Source of the DNA: Bacteroidales bacterium | Lineage (GTDB): Bacteria > Bacteroidota > Bacteroidia > Bacteroidales > Bacteroidaceae | NCBI GenBank assembly: GCA_004554665.1 | Contig: SFKY01000028.1 | Coordinates: 1-29,618, forward strand | Direction: 5' to 3' | Length of the DNA stretch: 29,618 nt | Shown here: positions 6,594-14,249 of the stretch, in pieces | Layout: the number at the start of each line of letters is the position of its first letter | Numbering within the stretch: position 1 is the stretch's first letter | Made by a program: the position numbers and the translations under genes | The notes under the pieces: generated by a model | Told to the model about the DNA's origin: nothing | What the model saw: only the letters and a program-made list of their open reading frames with translations | Database searches by the model: none

Positions 6594-7571
6594 CTACTCG
6601 GCGTACCACCACGAGAGCAACTTGTTGAGCCACGGTATGGAGATGCGGAACCAACGGTATTTGGCGACCGGCTTGCCGCCAAAGCTGAGGATAAAGTCGC
6701 GGAAAGGATTGCCCTTGAAAGGGAGGCCCACGTCGAGAAAACGGATGTGGGCATACCGATGCTCGTAGGCGTGGCAAATGGCCTTCCATACGGTCATCGT
6801 GTCGGAGTGCAGGGTGGGGTGGCTCTTGCGTTTCGAGGCCAAATACCACAGGTAAGCGTCGCCCTCGGAATAGGCGCAGGCACATCCACCCACCAGCTTG
6901 TTCTTGTAGAGCGTGATAAAGATGCGCGCATTGTGGCTCTTGTAGAGCTCTTTAAACTGCTCGATTTTGGGGATGATGCGCCGCATTCTCATCCTGTAAA
7001 ACCCATTGAGCAGTTTGTAGAAGGCTTTCAGTTCTTCTTCGTTGGCAATCTCTCTCGTTTCCAATCCACACTTGGTCGCTTTTTCGATTCTGCGTCTCGT
7101 TTTTTCGGGCAACCGCTCCACAGGGGGGAGCGAATGGAGCGAATTGTGTATCTCCTGCCAATGTACGGGAAAATAATGGTTGTCGCGAAACTGCCGGTAG
7201 CCGAACATCTTCTGCGAGATGTTGCTGAACTCGATAAATAAGCATAGCTTGCGCTTGAACAAGCGGGTAATCCGATCCAGAAATTCGGAGAATATGGCCT
7301 CTTTCGCTGTTTCGTCGGTGTATTCACCCTCGCCATATATTCGTCCTTGGGTAAAGAAATAAGGAGGAAACAGGGAGCCCCTACGCCGGATAGAGGCCAA
7401 CATGTGGGCCACCACGCGCCCTCTTCCGTCCTCGGCTATCAGCATATAGGGGCGTTGCCCCGGTGTTTTCTCGATGATTTGGAAGAGCTCGGTGCTATGA
7501 AAGAAGTTGCGACAAGTGAAATGGGGCATGTCGCCACTCTTGGTGATGATTCGTACAGTGACCCTTGTCAT
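6594..7571 (-). CDS. FemAB/BioF2-type GNAT acyltransferase
   Basis: This 325-residue protein resembles GNAT-fold Acetyltransf_6 (BioF2-like/FemAB-like) proteins. The N-terminal half has VRIITKSGDMPHFTCRNFFHSTELFQI and PYMLIAEDGRGRVVAHMLA. The predicted catalytic half (about 155-285) has EKTRRRIEKATKCGLE, FYRMRMRRIIP, ARIFITLYKNKLVGGCACAYSEGDAYLWYLAS and FLDVGLPFKGNPFRDFILSFGG. FemAB relatives transfer amino acids or acyl groups during cell-wall or surface-polymer synthesis; the substrate here is unknown. No signal peptide or membrane segment is seen. It starts 70 nt from its -7 box in a divergent promoter region shared with the nitroreductase operon, and the TonB receptor gene lies downstream. 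Confidence 0.82.
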   Translation of the reverse strand: MTRVTVRIITKSGDMPHFTCRNFFHSTELFQIIEKTPGQRPYMLIAEDGRGRVVAHMLASIRRRGSLFPPYFFTQGRIYGEGEYTDETAKEAIFSEFLDRITRLFKRKLCLFIEFSNISQKMFGYRQFRDNHYFPVHWQEIHNSLHSLPPVERLPEKTRRRIEKATKCGLETREIANEEELKAFYKLLNGFYRMRMRRIIPKIEQFKELYKSHNARIFITLYKNKLVGGCACAYSEGDAYLWYLASKRKSHPTLHSDTMTVWKAICHAYEHRYAHIRFLDVGLPFKGNPFRDFILSFGGKPVAKYRWFRISIPWLNKLLSWWYAE

Positions 7572-7635
7572 GTTGCCAAGACAGTGCCAACCCGATGGCC
7601 GTAGAACTTGCTCTCATGGCCGTGGTGCACCTGTC

Positions 7636-7668
7636 TTCTGCAAATGTACGAAAAGTTTTCTGCAAATG
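7636..7668. promoter_or_regulatory. 11-bp direct repeat in the divergent promoter region
   Basis: TTCTGCAAATG occurs at 7636-7646 and again at 7658-7668, exactly 22 bp apart (two helical turns). It lies between the divergent acyltransferase and nitroreductase genes. The first copy overlaps the minus-strand -7 box, so it could be an operator; the repeat could also be a by-product of promoter sequence. Confidence 0.45.
7641..7648 (-). promoter_or_regulatory. Promoter -7 box of the acyltransferase gene
   Basis: On the minus strand this reads TACATTTG, a TAnnTTTG match, 69 nt upstream of the ATG at 7571. A TTTG 14 nt further upstream is too close for an ideal -33 element. Confidence 0.55.
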
Positions 7669-7690
7669 CCGATAAATATGATTTTTTTTG

Positions 7691-7698
7691 TATTTTTG
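7691..7698 (+). promoter_or_regulatory. Promoter -7 box of the nitroreductase operon
   Basis: TATTTTTG matches TAnnTTTG and lies 24 nt upstream of the ATG at 7723, giving a very short leader. It follows an AT-rich T8 run; no clear -33 TTTG is seen. Confidence 0.6.
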
Positions 7699-7722
7699 CA
7701 TGCTCATTAAATATAAACGACT

Positions 7723-8247
7723 ATGGATTTTAAGGATTTGGTATGTGTCCGCCGCAGTTATCGCAAGTTTACGCCAGAAGAGGTGGACCCCGAAGCGGTG
7801 AAGACCATCATCAGGGCCGCGCTCATGTCGCCGACCTCGAAGACACGGCGTGCGTGGCATTTTATCGTAGTGGACGACAGGTTGGATATAGAGAAGATAG
7901 CCGATGCCAAGGATGCAGGCGCTCAGTTGCTCAAGGGTGCCCCGCTTGCCATTGTGGTATTGGGCAATCCTCAGGAGAATGATTGCTGGATAGAAGACGG
8001 TTCGATAGCTGCCATCTCCATGCAGTACCAGGCAGAAGAGTTGGGCTTGGGCTCTTGTTGGGTACAGATGCGCGACCGGGGACTGTCTGACGGCACTTCG
8101 GCCGACGAGGTGCTGCGCGGCATCTTGGATATCCCCGAAGAGATGTGCGTGCTCTGTGTGCTTGCCGTAGGACATAAGGCGGAAGAGCGCAAGCCTCAGG
8201 ATGAAGAAAAACTGAAGTGGGAAAACGTACATATCGCCAAATATTGA
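7723..8247 (+). CDS. Nitroreductase-family flavoprotein
   Basis: This 174-residue protein is a compact member of the FMN-dependent nitroreductase family, which reduces nitro compounds, quinones or related electrophiles with NAD(P)H. It shows the FMN-phosphate-binding RRSYRKF near the N-terminus (10-16), the ALMSPTSKTRRAWHFIVV segment (33-50), and LGLGSCWVQ (about 106-114). The C-terminal LCVLAVGHKAEER closes the fold. It is at the short end of the family. It is first in a four-gene operon with a DUF2520 protein, a KdsC-like phosphatase and Maf. The operon has gaps of 11 nt or less up to kdsC and about 20 nt to maf. Physiological substrate is unknown. Confidence 0.9.
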   Translation: MDFKDLVCVRRSYRKFTPEEVDPEAVKTIIRAALMSPTSKTRRAWHFIVVDDRLDIEKIADAKDAGAQLLKGAPLAIVVLGNPQENDCWIEDGSIAAISMQYQAEELGLGSCWVQMRDRGLSDGTSADEVLRGILDIPEEMCVLCVLAVGHKAEERKPQDEEKLKWENVHIAKY

Positions 8248-8258
8248 GCCATTAGATT

Positions 8259-9035
8259 ATGAGAATCGTGCTTGTCGGAGCCGGCAATCTGGCTACCCGT
8301 TTGGGTGTGGCCGCTAAGGATGCAGGCCATGACGTGGTGCAGGTGTACAGTCGTACGGAGCAGAGTGCGGCTACGCTGGGTACCCTGTTGGGGTGCGAGG
8401 CTGTGACCCATGTGGAGCAGTTGGTGGCAGATGCCGACCTGTATATAGTGGCACTGAAAGACGCAGCCCTCTGTGATGTGCTGCCCGCCCTCTGTAAGGG
8501 GCGGGAAAATCGTGTGTTTGTGCATACGGCAGGCAGCATGCCGATGGAAGTATTTCAGGGGCATGCCTCGCACTATGGCGTGGTATATCCCATGCAGACC
8601 TTCAGCAAGGCGCGCAATGTGGATTTCGCCGCCATTCCCGTGTTTGTGGAGTGGAACGATGCAGAGGCCCGCACCGTGATTGCAGAGTTTGCCGCTTCGC
8701 TGTCGCGTAAGGTGATGCCATTGGCCAGCGCCGACCGCAAGTACCTGCATCTGGCAGCGGTCTTTGCCTGCAACTTCGTGAACCACTGTTATGCGGTGGC
8801 CGATGAGATCTTGGCGGCACACGGCATGTCATTTGATACGATGTTGCCGCTCATTGATGAGACGGCAGCCAAGGTGCATGCCCTTTCTCCGGCGGCGGCC
8901 CAGACAGGGCCGGCTGTGCGGTATGACGAGAATGTTATTGGCAAACAGCGGGGGCTGCTGGAGGACTTTCCTGAGGCGCTCAAATTGTACGATGTGTTGA
9001 CAGAGGGAATCCATCTAAAAGCAAAGAAATCATGA
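8259..9035 (+). CDS. Rossmann-fold and DUF2520 protein (ProC/NADP oxidoreductase-like)
   Basis: This 258-residue protein has an N-terminal dinucleotide-binding motif (VGAGNLATRLG, 6-16). A Rossmann domain follows (about 1-120, with VFVHTAGSMPMEVF and VVYPMQTFSKAR). A helical C-terminal domain of DUF2520 type contains the characteristic HLAAVFACNFVNHCYAVADEIL (about 167-188) and ALSPAAAQTGPAVRYDENVI. It resembles pyrroline-5-carboxylate reductase/ketopantoate-type NADP oxidoreductases, but no substrate is established for the family. The stop codon overlaps the start of the next gene (ATGA at 9032-9035), so translational coupling is likely. Confidence 0.88.
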   Translation: MRIVLVGAGNLATRLGVAAKDAGHDVVQVYSRTEQSAATLGTLLGCEAVTHVEQLVADADLYIVALKDAALCDVLPALCKGRENRVFVHTAGSMPMEVFQGHASHYGVVYPMQTFSKARNVDFAAIPVFVEWNDAEARTVIAEFAASLSRKVMPLASADRKYLHLAAVFACNFVNHCYAVADEILAAHGMSFDTMLPLIDETAAKVHALSPAAAQTGPAVRYDENVIGKQRGLLEDFPEALKLYDVLTEGIHLKAKKS

Positions 9036-9550
9036 TAAATTACGATTTGAAGAAGATTAAGGCCGTCATCTTCGACGTGGATGGTGTGCTCTCGGCAGAA
9101 ACCATCAACATGGACGAAGAGGGGCAGCCTTTGCGCACGGTCAACATCAAGGACGGCTACGCTATCCAACTGGCTGTAAAACGTGGGTTGCATGTCGCCA
9201 TCATGACAGGTGGCCATTCTGAGGCCATCAGGCGCCGATACGAGTATCTGGGCGTGAAAGACGTGTATATGCACTGCTCGCTCAAGATGCAAGTGTATGA
9301 AAGTTATCTGGAGAAATATGGACTGATGGACGAGGAAGTGGTCTATGTGGGCGACGACATCCCTGATTATCAGGTGATGCGCCGGTGTGGCTGTCCCTGT
9401 TGTCCGGCAGATGCCTGTGTGGAGGTAAGGGAGATCAGCACCTACGTGAGCCATCAGAAGGGTGGGTACGGCGTAGGCCGGGACGTAATAGAGCAGATAC
9501 TCAAGGCACAGGGTCTATGGCTGGGCGACGAAAAGGCTTTCGGATGGTAA
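9032..9550 (+). CDS. kdsC: KdsC-like HAD phosphatase (KDO 8-phosphate phosphatase)
   Basis: This 172-residue HAD hydrolase has the short, capless architecture of KdsC, which dephosphorylates KDO-8-phosphate for lipopolysaccharide inner-core synthesis. Catalytic motif I is IFDVDGVLS (13-21; nucleophile Asp15, acid/base Asp17). Motif II lies in IMTGGHSEAIRRR (58-70). Motif IV is VYVGDDIPDYQVM (about 104-116). An odd feature is RCGCPCCPADAC (118-129), with five cysteines in eleven residues at a place where family members usually have one or two. It overlaps the preceding gene by 4 bp. The CMP-KDO synthetase kdsB lies in the same window (23775-24530), consistent with a KDO role. Confidence 0.86.
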   Translation: MINYDLKKIKAVIFDVDGVLSAETINMDEEGQPLRTVNIKDGYAIQLAVKRGLHVAIMTGGHSEAIRRRYEYLGVKDVYMHCSLKMQVYESYLEKYGLMDEEVVYVGDDIPDYQVMRRCGCPCCPADACVEVREISTYVSHQKGGYGVGRDVIEQILKAQGLWLGDEKAFGW

Positions 9551-9569
9551 TCGTTTGATATACAATGCG

Positions 9570-10139
9570 ATGAATACAGGAAAATACAAGATTATATTGG
9601 CCTCCAATTCTCCCAGAAGACGGGAACTGTTGGCCGGATTGGATGTCCCTTTTGAGGTAAAGGTGTTGCCGGGAGTAGACGAGAGCTATCCTGAAGGCTT
9701 GCCGACAGAAGAAATTCCCCGATACATAGCTTGTGAGAAAGCATCGGCCTATCAGGTGGTCGAAGGTGAGTTGCTCATTACGGCCGATACAGTGGTGGTC
9801 TTGGACGATGAGGTGCTGGGCAAGCCCGCCGATGCGGCTGACGCTGCGCGCATGCTGCATAGGCTGAGTGGCAAGACCCATCGGGTAATCACGGGTGTGG
9901 CACTGACTACTATGAAGAACCAACGGGCGTTTCATGTGACGACCGAGGTGACTTTTAAAACCTTCACGGAGGAGGAAATAGATTATTATGTTTCGCACTA
10001 TAGTCCGCTTGACAAGGCGGGAGCCTATGGTATACAGGAATGGATAGGCTACATTGGAGTAGTAAAACTCAGAGGCAGTTTTTTTAATGTCATGGGATTA
10101 CCGGTGCAGCGTATCTACGAAGAGATGCAGACGATGTGA
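9570..10139 (+). CDS. maf: Maf-like nucleotide pyrophosphatase (dTTP/UTP type)
   Basis: This 189-residue protein has the Maf signature at the N-terminus: KIILASNSPRRRELL (7-21). It continues with PRYIACEKASA, ITADTVVVLDDEVLGKP (catalytic aspartate in ADT), RMLHRLSGKTHRVITGV and YGIQEWIGY. Family members hydrolyse non-canonical or canonical nucleoside triphosphates and influence septation. An in-frame TTG at 9555 would add five residues (MIYNA), but the ATG at 9570 gives the usual family start spacing and is preferred. It is the last gene of the nitroreductase operon and a hairpin terminator starts 6 bp after its stop. Confidence 0.92.
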   Translation: MNTGKYKIILASNSPRRRELLAGLDVPFEVKVLPGVDESYPEGLPTEEIPRYIACEKASAYQVVEGELLITADTVVVLDDEVLGKPADAADAARMLHRLSGKTHRVITGVALTTMKNQRAFHVTTEVTFKTFTEEEIDYYVSHYSPLDKAGAYGIQEWIGYIGVVKLRGSFFNVMGLPVQRIYEEMQTM

Positions 10140-10145
10140 TAGTTG

Positions 10146-10181
10146 AAAAGTTTCTTAAATTATAGGATTTGAGAAACTTTT
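10146..10181 (+). terminator. Hairpin terminator after maf
   Basis: Arms AAAAGTTTCT (10146-10155) and AGAAACTTTT (10172-10181) form a 10-bp stem with a 16-nt loop, ending in a run of six T. It begins 7 nt after the maf stop and separates the nitroreductase operon from the moxR operon. The T/A-rich flanks could allow function on either strand. Confidence 0.75.
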
Positions 10182-10228
10182 TTAATATAATTTAGAACGT
10201 TACTTTCGCCTCTGTCTGCTATTTGTCG

Positions 10229-10236
10229 TACTTTTG
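10229..10236 (+). promoter_or_regulatory. Promoter -7 box of the moxR-bat operon
   Basis: TACTTTTG is an exact TAnnTTTG match 35 nt upstream of the moxR ATG. A TTTCG at 10204-10208, about 20 nt upstream, is a weak -33 candidate. No other clear promoter was seen between here and nadE. Confidence 0.68.
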
Positions 10237-10271
10237 CATTTAATTTTAAAATCAAAGTATAGTATAATATT

Positions 10272-11267
10272 ATGGCAGAATCTATTGATATCCGTGAGTT
10301 GAATATCCGGATACAACAACAAAGTACCTTTGTCACCAACTTGGTGGCAGGTATGGATCAGGTCATCGTGGGCCAGAAGCACCTCGTTGATTCTTTGCTC
10401 ATCTCATTGTTGAGCGATGGCCACATATTGCTTGAGGGCGTTCCTGGATTGGCAAAGACACTGGCTATCAAGACCTTGTCGCAGTTGATAGATGCAAAAT
10501 ATAGCAGAATACAGTTTACTCCAGACTTGCTGCCGGCCGATGTGGTGGGTACCATGATTTACAGTCAGAAGGAGGAAAACTTCCAAGTGAAGAAAGGTCC
10601 CGTGTTTGCCAACTTTGTATTGGCCGACGAGATCAACCGTGCACCCGCCAAGGTACAGAGTGCCTTGCTTGAGGCGATGCAGGAGCATCAGGTGACTATT
10701 GGAGAGAAGACTTTCAAGTTGCCCACACCCTTCTTGGTGATGGCCACGCAGAACCCTATCGAGCAGGAGGGTACTTACCAGTTGCCTGAGGCTCAGGTAG
10801 ACCGATTCATGCTCAAAGTGGTGATTGACTATCCTACATTGGAAGAAGAAAAACTGATTATCAGAGGCAATATCAATGGTAGCGTGACCGAGGTGAAGCC
10901 TGTCACTACCGCTGACGAGATCATGAAGGCAAGAGAGGTGGTCAACCAGGTTTACATAGACGAGAAGATAGAGCAGTATATCGCCGATATCGTATTTGCC
11001 ACTCGTTATCCGGCGCGTTACCAGCTCAAGGATTTGGAGGACATGATTACCTTTGGAGGAAGTCCGCGTGCCAGCATCAATCTGGCCAAGGCTGCCCGTG
11101 CTTACGCATTCATCAAGCATCGCGGCTATGTGGTGCCTGAGGATGTGCGCGCAGTGGCACATGACGTGCTCCGCCATCGTATCGGACTGAGCTACGAGGC
11201 CGAAGCCAACAATATCTCTTCCGAGGAGATCGTCTCTCAAATCATTAACAAAGTTGAGGTTCCTTAA
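10272..11267 (+). CDS. moxR: MoxR-family AAA+ ATPase
   Basis: This 331-residue AAA+ ATPase of the MoxR class is thought to act as a chaperone that activates or assembles partner von Willebrand A (VWA) proteins. The AAA core has Walker A GVPGLAKT (56-63) and Walker B VLADEINRAP (116-125). Sensor 1 is in VMATQNPIEQEGTYQLPEAQVDRF, and sensor 2 lies near GGSPRASINLAKAARA. The C-terminal helical lid is present and length is typical. Its stop overlaps the ATG of the DUF58 gene by one base (TAATG). VWA proteins encoded downstream (DUF58, BatA, BatB) are the natural partners. Confidence 0.95.
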   Translation: MAESIDIRELNIRIQQQSTFVTNLVAGMDQVIVGQKHLVDSLLISLLSDGHILLEGVPGLAKTLAIKTLSQLIDAKYSRIQFTPDLLPADVVGTMIYSQKEENFQVKKGPVFANFVLADEINRAPAKVQSALLEAMQEHQVTIGEKTFKLPTPFLVMATQNPIEQEGTYQLPEAQVDRFMLKVVIDYPTLEEEKLIIRGNINGSVTEVKPVTTADEIMKAREVVNQVYIDEKIEQYIADIVFATRYPARYQLKDLEDMITFGGSPRASINLAKAARAYAFIKHRGYVVPEDVRAVAHDVLRHRIGLSYEAEANNISSEEIVSQIINKVEVP

Positions 11268-12139
11268 TGGAAACATCAGACATCATAAAGAAAGTAAGGA
11301 AGATAGAAATCAAGACCCGTGGACTGAGCCAAAATATCTTTGCGGGCCAGTACCATTCGGCCTTCAAGGGTCGAGGTATGGCTTTCTCTGAAGTGCGCGA
11401 GTACCAGTATGGCGATGATGTGCGCGATATAGACTGGAACGTGACGGCAAGGTTTCACCATCCCTATGTGAAGGTGTTTGAGGAGGAGCGTGAACTTACT
11501 GTCATGCTCCTCATCGATGTTTCGGGGTCGCTCGATTTCGGCACCACTTGTCAGACCAAGCGCGATATGGCCACAGAGATAGCGGCCACGTTGGCTTTCA
11601 GTGCTATCCAGAACAATGACAAGATTGGTGTCATCTTCTTTTCTGACCGTATCGAAAAGTATATCCCGCCCAAGAAAGGGCGAAAGCATATCCTATATAT
11701 CATCCGTGAGATGCTCAACTTTCAGCCTGAAAGCAAGCGTACCAACGTGGGTATGGCCTTGGAATATCTGACACGTGTGATGAAGCGGCGTTGCACGGCT
11801 TTCGTGTTGAGCGACTTCTATACTCGTGAGGATTTCCAGCGTCAAGTACAGTATGCCAATCAAAAGCACGATTTGGTGGCGATTCAGATTTATGACCCAA
11901 GGGCCAAATCGCTGCCCGATATAGGACTGATGAAGGTCTGTGATGCCGAGACGGGGCATGAGATGTTTATCGATACATCGAGCAAGAAGTTGAGGCAGGC
12001 ACACACACAGTACTGGATGCAGCGCGAGAGCCACTTACGCGAGACATTTGCCAAGAGTAGCGTGGACTGGGTGTCGATTGCGACCAATGAAGACTATGTA
12101 CGGATGATGATGTTGCTCTTTGCGCAGCGCGGTGCATAG
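11267..12139 (+). CDS. DUF58 / von Willebrand A-like protein
   Basis: This 290-residue protein carries the DUF58 signature REYQYGDDVRDIDW (44-57) followed by NVTARFHHPYVKVFEEERELTVMLLIDVSGS. The DVSGS at 84-88 forms the metal-ion-dependent adhesion site (MIDAS) of a VWA-like fold. It has no signal peptide or membrane segment, so it is probably cytoplasmic. DUF58 proteins almost always sit beside MoxR ATPases and are considered their adaptors or substrates. It begins on the last base of the moxR stop codon, so the two are probably translationally coupled. The next gene starts 18 bp downstream. Confidence 0.93.
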   Translation: METSDIIKKVRKIEIKTRGLSQNIFAGQYHSAFKGRGMAFSEVREYQYGDDVRDIDWNVTARFHHPYVKVFEEERELTVMLLIDVSGSLDFGTTCQTKRDMATEIAATLAFSAIQNNDKIGVIFFSDRIEKYIPPKKGRKHILYIIREMLNFQPESKRTNVGMALEYLTRVMKRRCTAFVLSDFYTREDFQRQVQYANQKHDLVAIQIYDPRAKSLPDIGLMKVCDAETGHEMFIDTSSKKLRQAHTQYWMQRESHLRETFAKSSVDWVSIATNEDYVRMMMLLFAQRGA

Positions 12140-12157
12140 GAATACAGGTAGAATGTA

Positions 12158-13249
12158 ATGAAGACAATGAACTGTTTTTACAGATTTATATGGATAATGG
12201 CAGCCATTCTCTGTGCCACGCAGGAAATGGGTGCGCAGGTGGTGGTAGAGGCCAAGCTCGACTCGGTCAATATCCTCATCGGCGAGCAGGTGGGCATGGA
12301 GGTGAATGTCACTGCCCCAAAAAATGCGCGGATAGTGTGGCCGCAACTCAAACCCTCGCAGATGTTGGTGCCGGGTCTGGAAGTGGTGGAAGTGGCCGAA
12401 GGCGACAGCACGGAACTTGACGGCGGTCTGATGAAGGTGGGCAAGAAACTGACGCTGACTGCCTTTGACGAGAAATTGTACCCCATACCTGGCATGAAGG
12501 TGAAGGTAGACGGGAAGGCATACGCTGCCAACCAGCTTGCACTGAAGGTCATCACCATGGATGTGGATACGCTGCATCCCAACCAGTTTTTCCCGCCTAA
12601 AAGTGTTCAGACCAATCCTTTCTGGTGGAGTGAGTGGAGCGCATTTTTCTGGATGAGCTTGCTGATGCTCGCTCTGGCAATCAGTTTGGTTTATCTCATG
12701 GTGCGGTTGAAGCAAAATAAGCCGATTATCACCAAAATCAGGATTGTCAAGCGGGTGCCGCCACACCAGCGTGCCCTCAATGCCATAGAGAAAATCAAGG
12801 CTGAGCATCTCCAACGCTCTGAAGACCAGAAGGCTTATTACACACAGCTCACCGACACATTGCGTCAGTATATCAATGAGCGGTTTGGATTCAATGCAAT
12901 GGAAATGACCTCGACCGAAATCATCGCCCGCCTGCAGCAGTCTGGCGACAAGACGATGATAGACGAGTTGAGCGGACTCTTCCAGACGGCAGACCTTGTG
13001 AAGTTTGCCAAATATTCCACTCTCATCAATGAGAATGACCTCAATCTGGTTAATGCTGTCAACTTTATCGACCAGACCAAACTTGAGGGACAACCCACCG
13101 AGGAGCGGATTGTACCCAAGTTGAGTGAGGAAGACAAGCAGAAGAAAGAGACACGCCGTGCCATCAAGGTGCTCATTGTACTGGTTACCGTCATGGTGGT
13201 GGCCTTGCTGGCTTACGTGGTGTATGGTGTGTACCAATTATTGAACTGA
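12158..13249 (+). CDS. Bat-locus membrane protein with signal peptide and two membrane segments
   Basis: This 363-residue protein has a signal peptide (about 1-26, ending EMGAQ) and a periplasmic beta-rich domain (about 28-155). A membrane segment follows at about 160-183 (FFWMSLLMLALAISLVYLMV). A cytoplasmic helical region (about 190-330) contains HQRALNAIEKIKAEHL and DTLRQYINERFGFNAMEMTSTEII. A second membrane segment lies at about 338-359. This layout matches the BatD-like/DUF4381-type protein that stands between DUF58 and BatA in Bacteroidetes bat operons; its function is unknown. The N-terminal periplasmic domain (VSIGEQ-like NILIGEQVGMEVNV) recalls the BatD ectodomain. It ends 1 nt before the batA start. 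Confidence 0.85.
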   Translation: MKTMNCFYRFIWIMAAILCATQEMGAQVVVEAKLDSVNILIGEQVGMEVNVTAPKNARIVWPQLKPSQMLVPGLEVVEVAEGDSTELDGGLMKVGKKLTLTAFDEKLYPIPGMKVKVDGKAYAANQLALKVITMDVDTLHPNQFFPPKSVQTNPFWWSEWSAFFWMSLLMLALAISLVYLMVRLKQNKPIITKIRIVKRVPPHQRALNAIEKIKAEHLQRSEDQKAYYTQLTDTLRQYINERFGFNAMEMTSTEIIARLQQSGDKTMIDELSGLFQTADLVKFAKYSTLINENDLNLVNAVNFIDQTKLEGQPTEERIVPKLSEEDKQKKETRRAIKVLIVLVTVMVVALLAYVVYGVYQLLN

Positions 13250-13250
13250 T

Positions 13251-14249
13251 ATGGAATTTGCGAATAAAGAATACTTCTTGCTTCTTCTCCTATTGATACC
13301 TTATATATTATGGTATTTTCTGTATAGGAAAAGAAGTGAGCCGACATTGCGGATGAGCGACACGTATGCGTATCAGTATGCGCCTAAGAGCTGGCGCATG
13401 CGCATCGTCAATCTTCCGATGGTGTTGCGTTGTGCTACCTTTGTCTTGATAGTCATTATCTTGGCCCGTCCACAAACACATAATGCGTGGGATAAGAAGT
13501 CGGTCGAGGGTATTGATATCATGCTGGCGATGGACGTTTCCACCTCTATGCTGGCCGAAGACTTACGCCCTAACAGAATCGAGGCTGCCAAGGAGGTGGC
13601 CGCAGAGTTTATATCGGGAAGGCCGGATGACAATATCGGTCTGACGATATTCGCAGGCGAAGCCTTCACGCAGTGCCCGATGACCAGTGACCATACCTCG
13701 CTGCTCAACCTGTTGCAAAATGTACGCACGGACATTGCGGCGAGAGGACTTATCCAAGACGGTACCGCAGTAGGAATGGGTTTGGCCAATGCTGTATCGC
13801 GACTGAAAGCGTCGAAAGCCAAAAGCAAGGTGGTCATCTTGTTGACCGATGGCTCCAACAACATGGGCGATTTGTCTCCCATGACCTCCGCACAGATTGC
13901 CAAGAGTCTTGGAATTAGAGTCTATACCATAGGAGTGGGAACCAACAAGGTAGCCCGCTATCCCATGCCAGTGGCCGGCGGTGTACAGTATGTCAACATT
14001 CCGGTCGAGATTGATACCAAGACATTGCGTGAGATTGCCGCTACTACGCAGGGCAATTTCTATCGGGCTACCAATAATGCCGAACTGAAGAATATTTATA
14101 AGGATATAGACAAGTTGGAGAAGACCAAGATGAACGTGAAGAAGTTTTCCAAGCGTTACGAGGCTTACCAGCCGTTTGCCGTCGCGGCCATTATCTGCTT
14201 GTTGCTTGAGATCCTGTTGAGGACAACTGTATTAAGGAGAATCCCGTAA
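13251..14249 (+). CDS. batA: BatA, membrane-anchored VWA protein (aerotolerance)
   Basis: This 332-residue protein has two N-terminal membrane segments (about 7-24 and 56-73). They are followed by a VWA domain (about 86-280) and a C-terminal membrane segment (about 305-325). The MIDAS is intact: DVSTS (95-99), the Thr in DGTAVG (Thr172), and the Asp in ILLTDGSNN (Asp200). BatA is named from the Bacteroides aerotolerance operon, where disruption lowers oxygen tolerance; the molecular role is still unclear. The stop codon overlaps the batB start (TAATG), indicating coupled translation. Confidence 0.95.
   Translation: MEFANKEYFLLLLLLIPYILWYFLYRKRSEPTLRMSDTYAYQYAPKSWRMRIVNLPMVLRCATFVLIVIILARPQTHNAWDKKSVEGIDIMLAMDVSTSMLAEDLRPNRIEAAKEVAAEFISGRPDDNIGLTIFAGEAFTQCPMTSDHTSLLNLLQNVRTDIAARGLIQDGTAVGMGLANAVSRLKASKAKSKVVILLTDGSNNMGDLSPMTSAQIAKSLGIRVYTIGVGTNKVARYPMPVAGGVQYVNIPVEIDTKTLREIAATTQGNFYRATNNAELKNIYKDIDKLEKTKMNVKKFSKRYEAYQPFAVAAIICLLLEILLRTTVLRRIP

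Noticed and set aside
9555..9569. Longer Maf start at TTG
   Set aside because: The ATG at 9570 matches the usual start of the family; the TTG form adds five unsupported residues.
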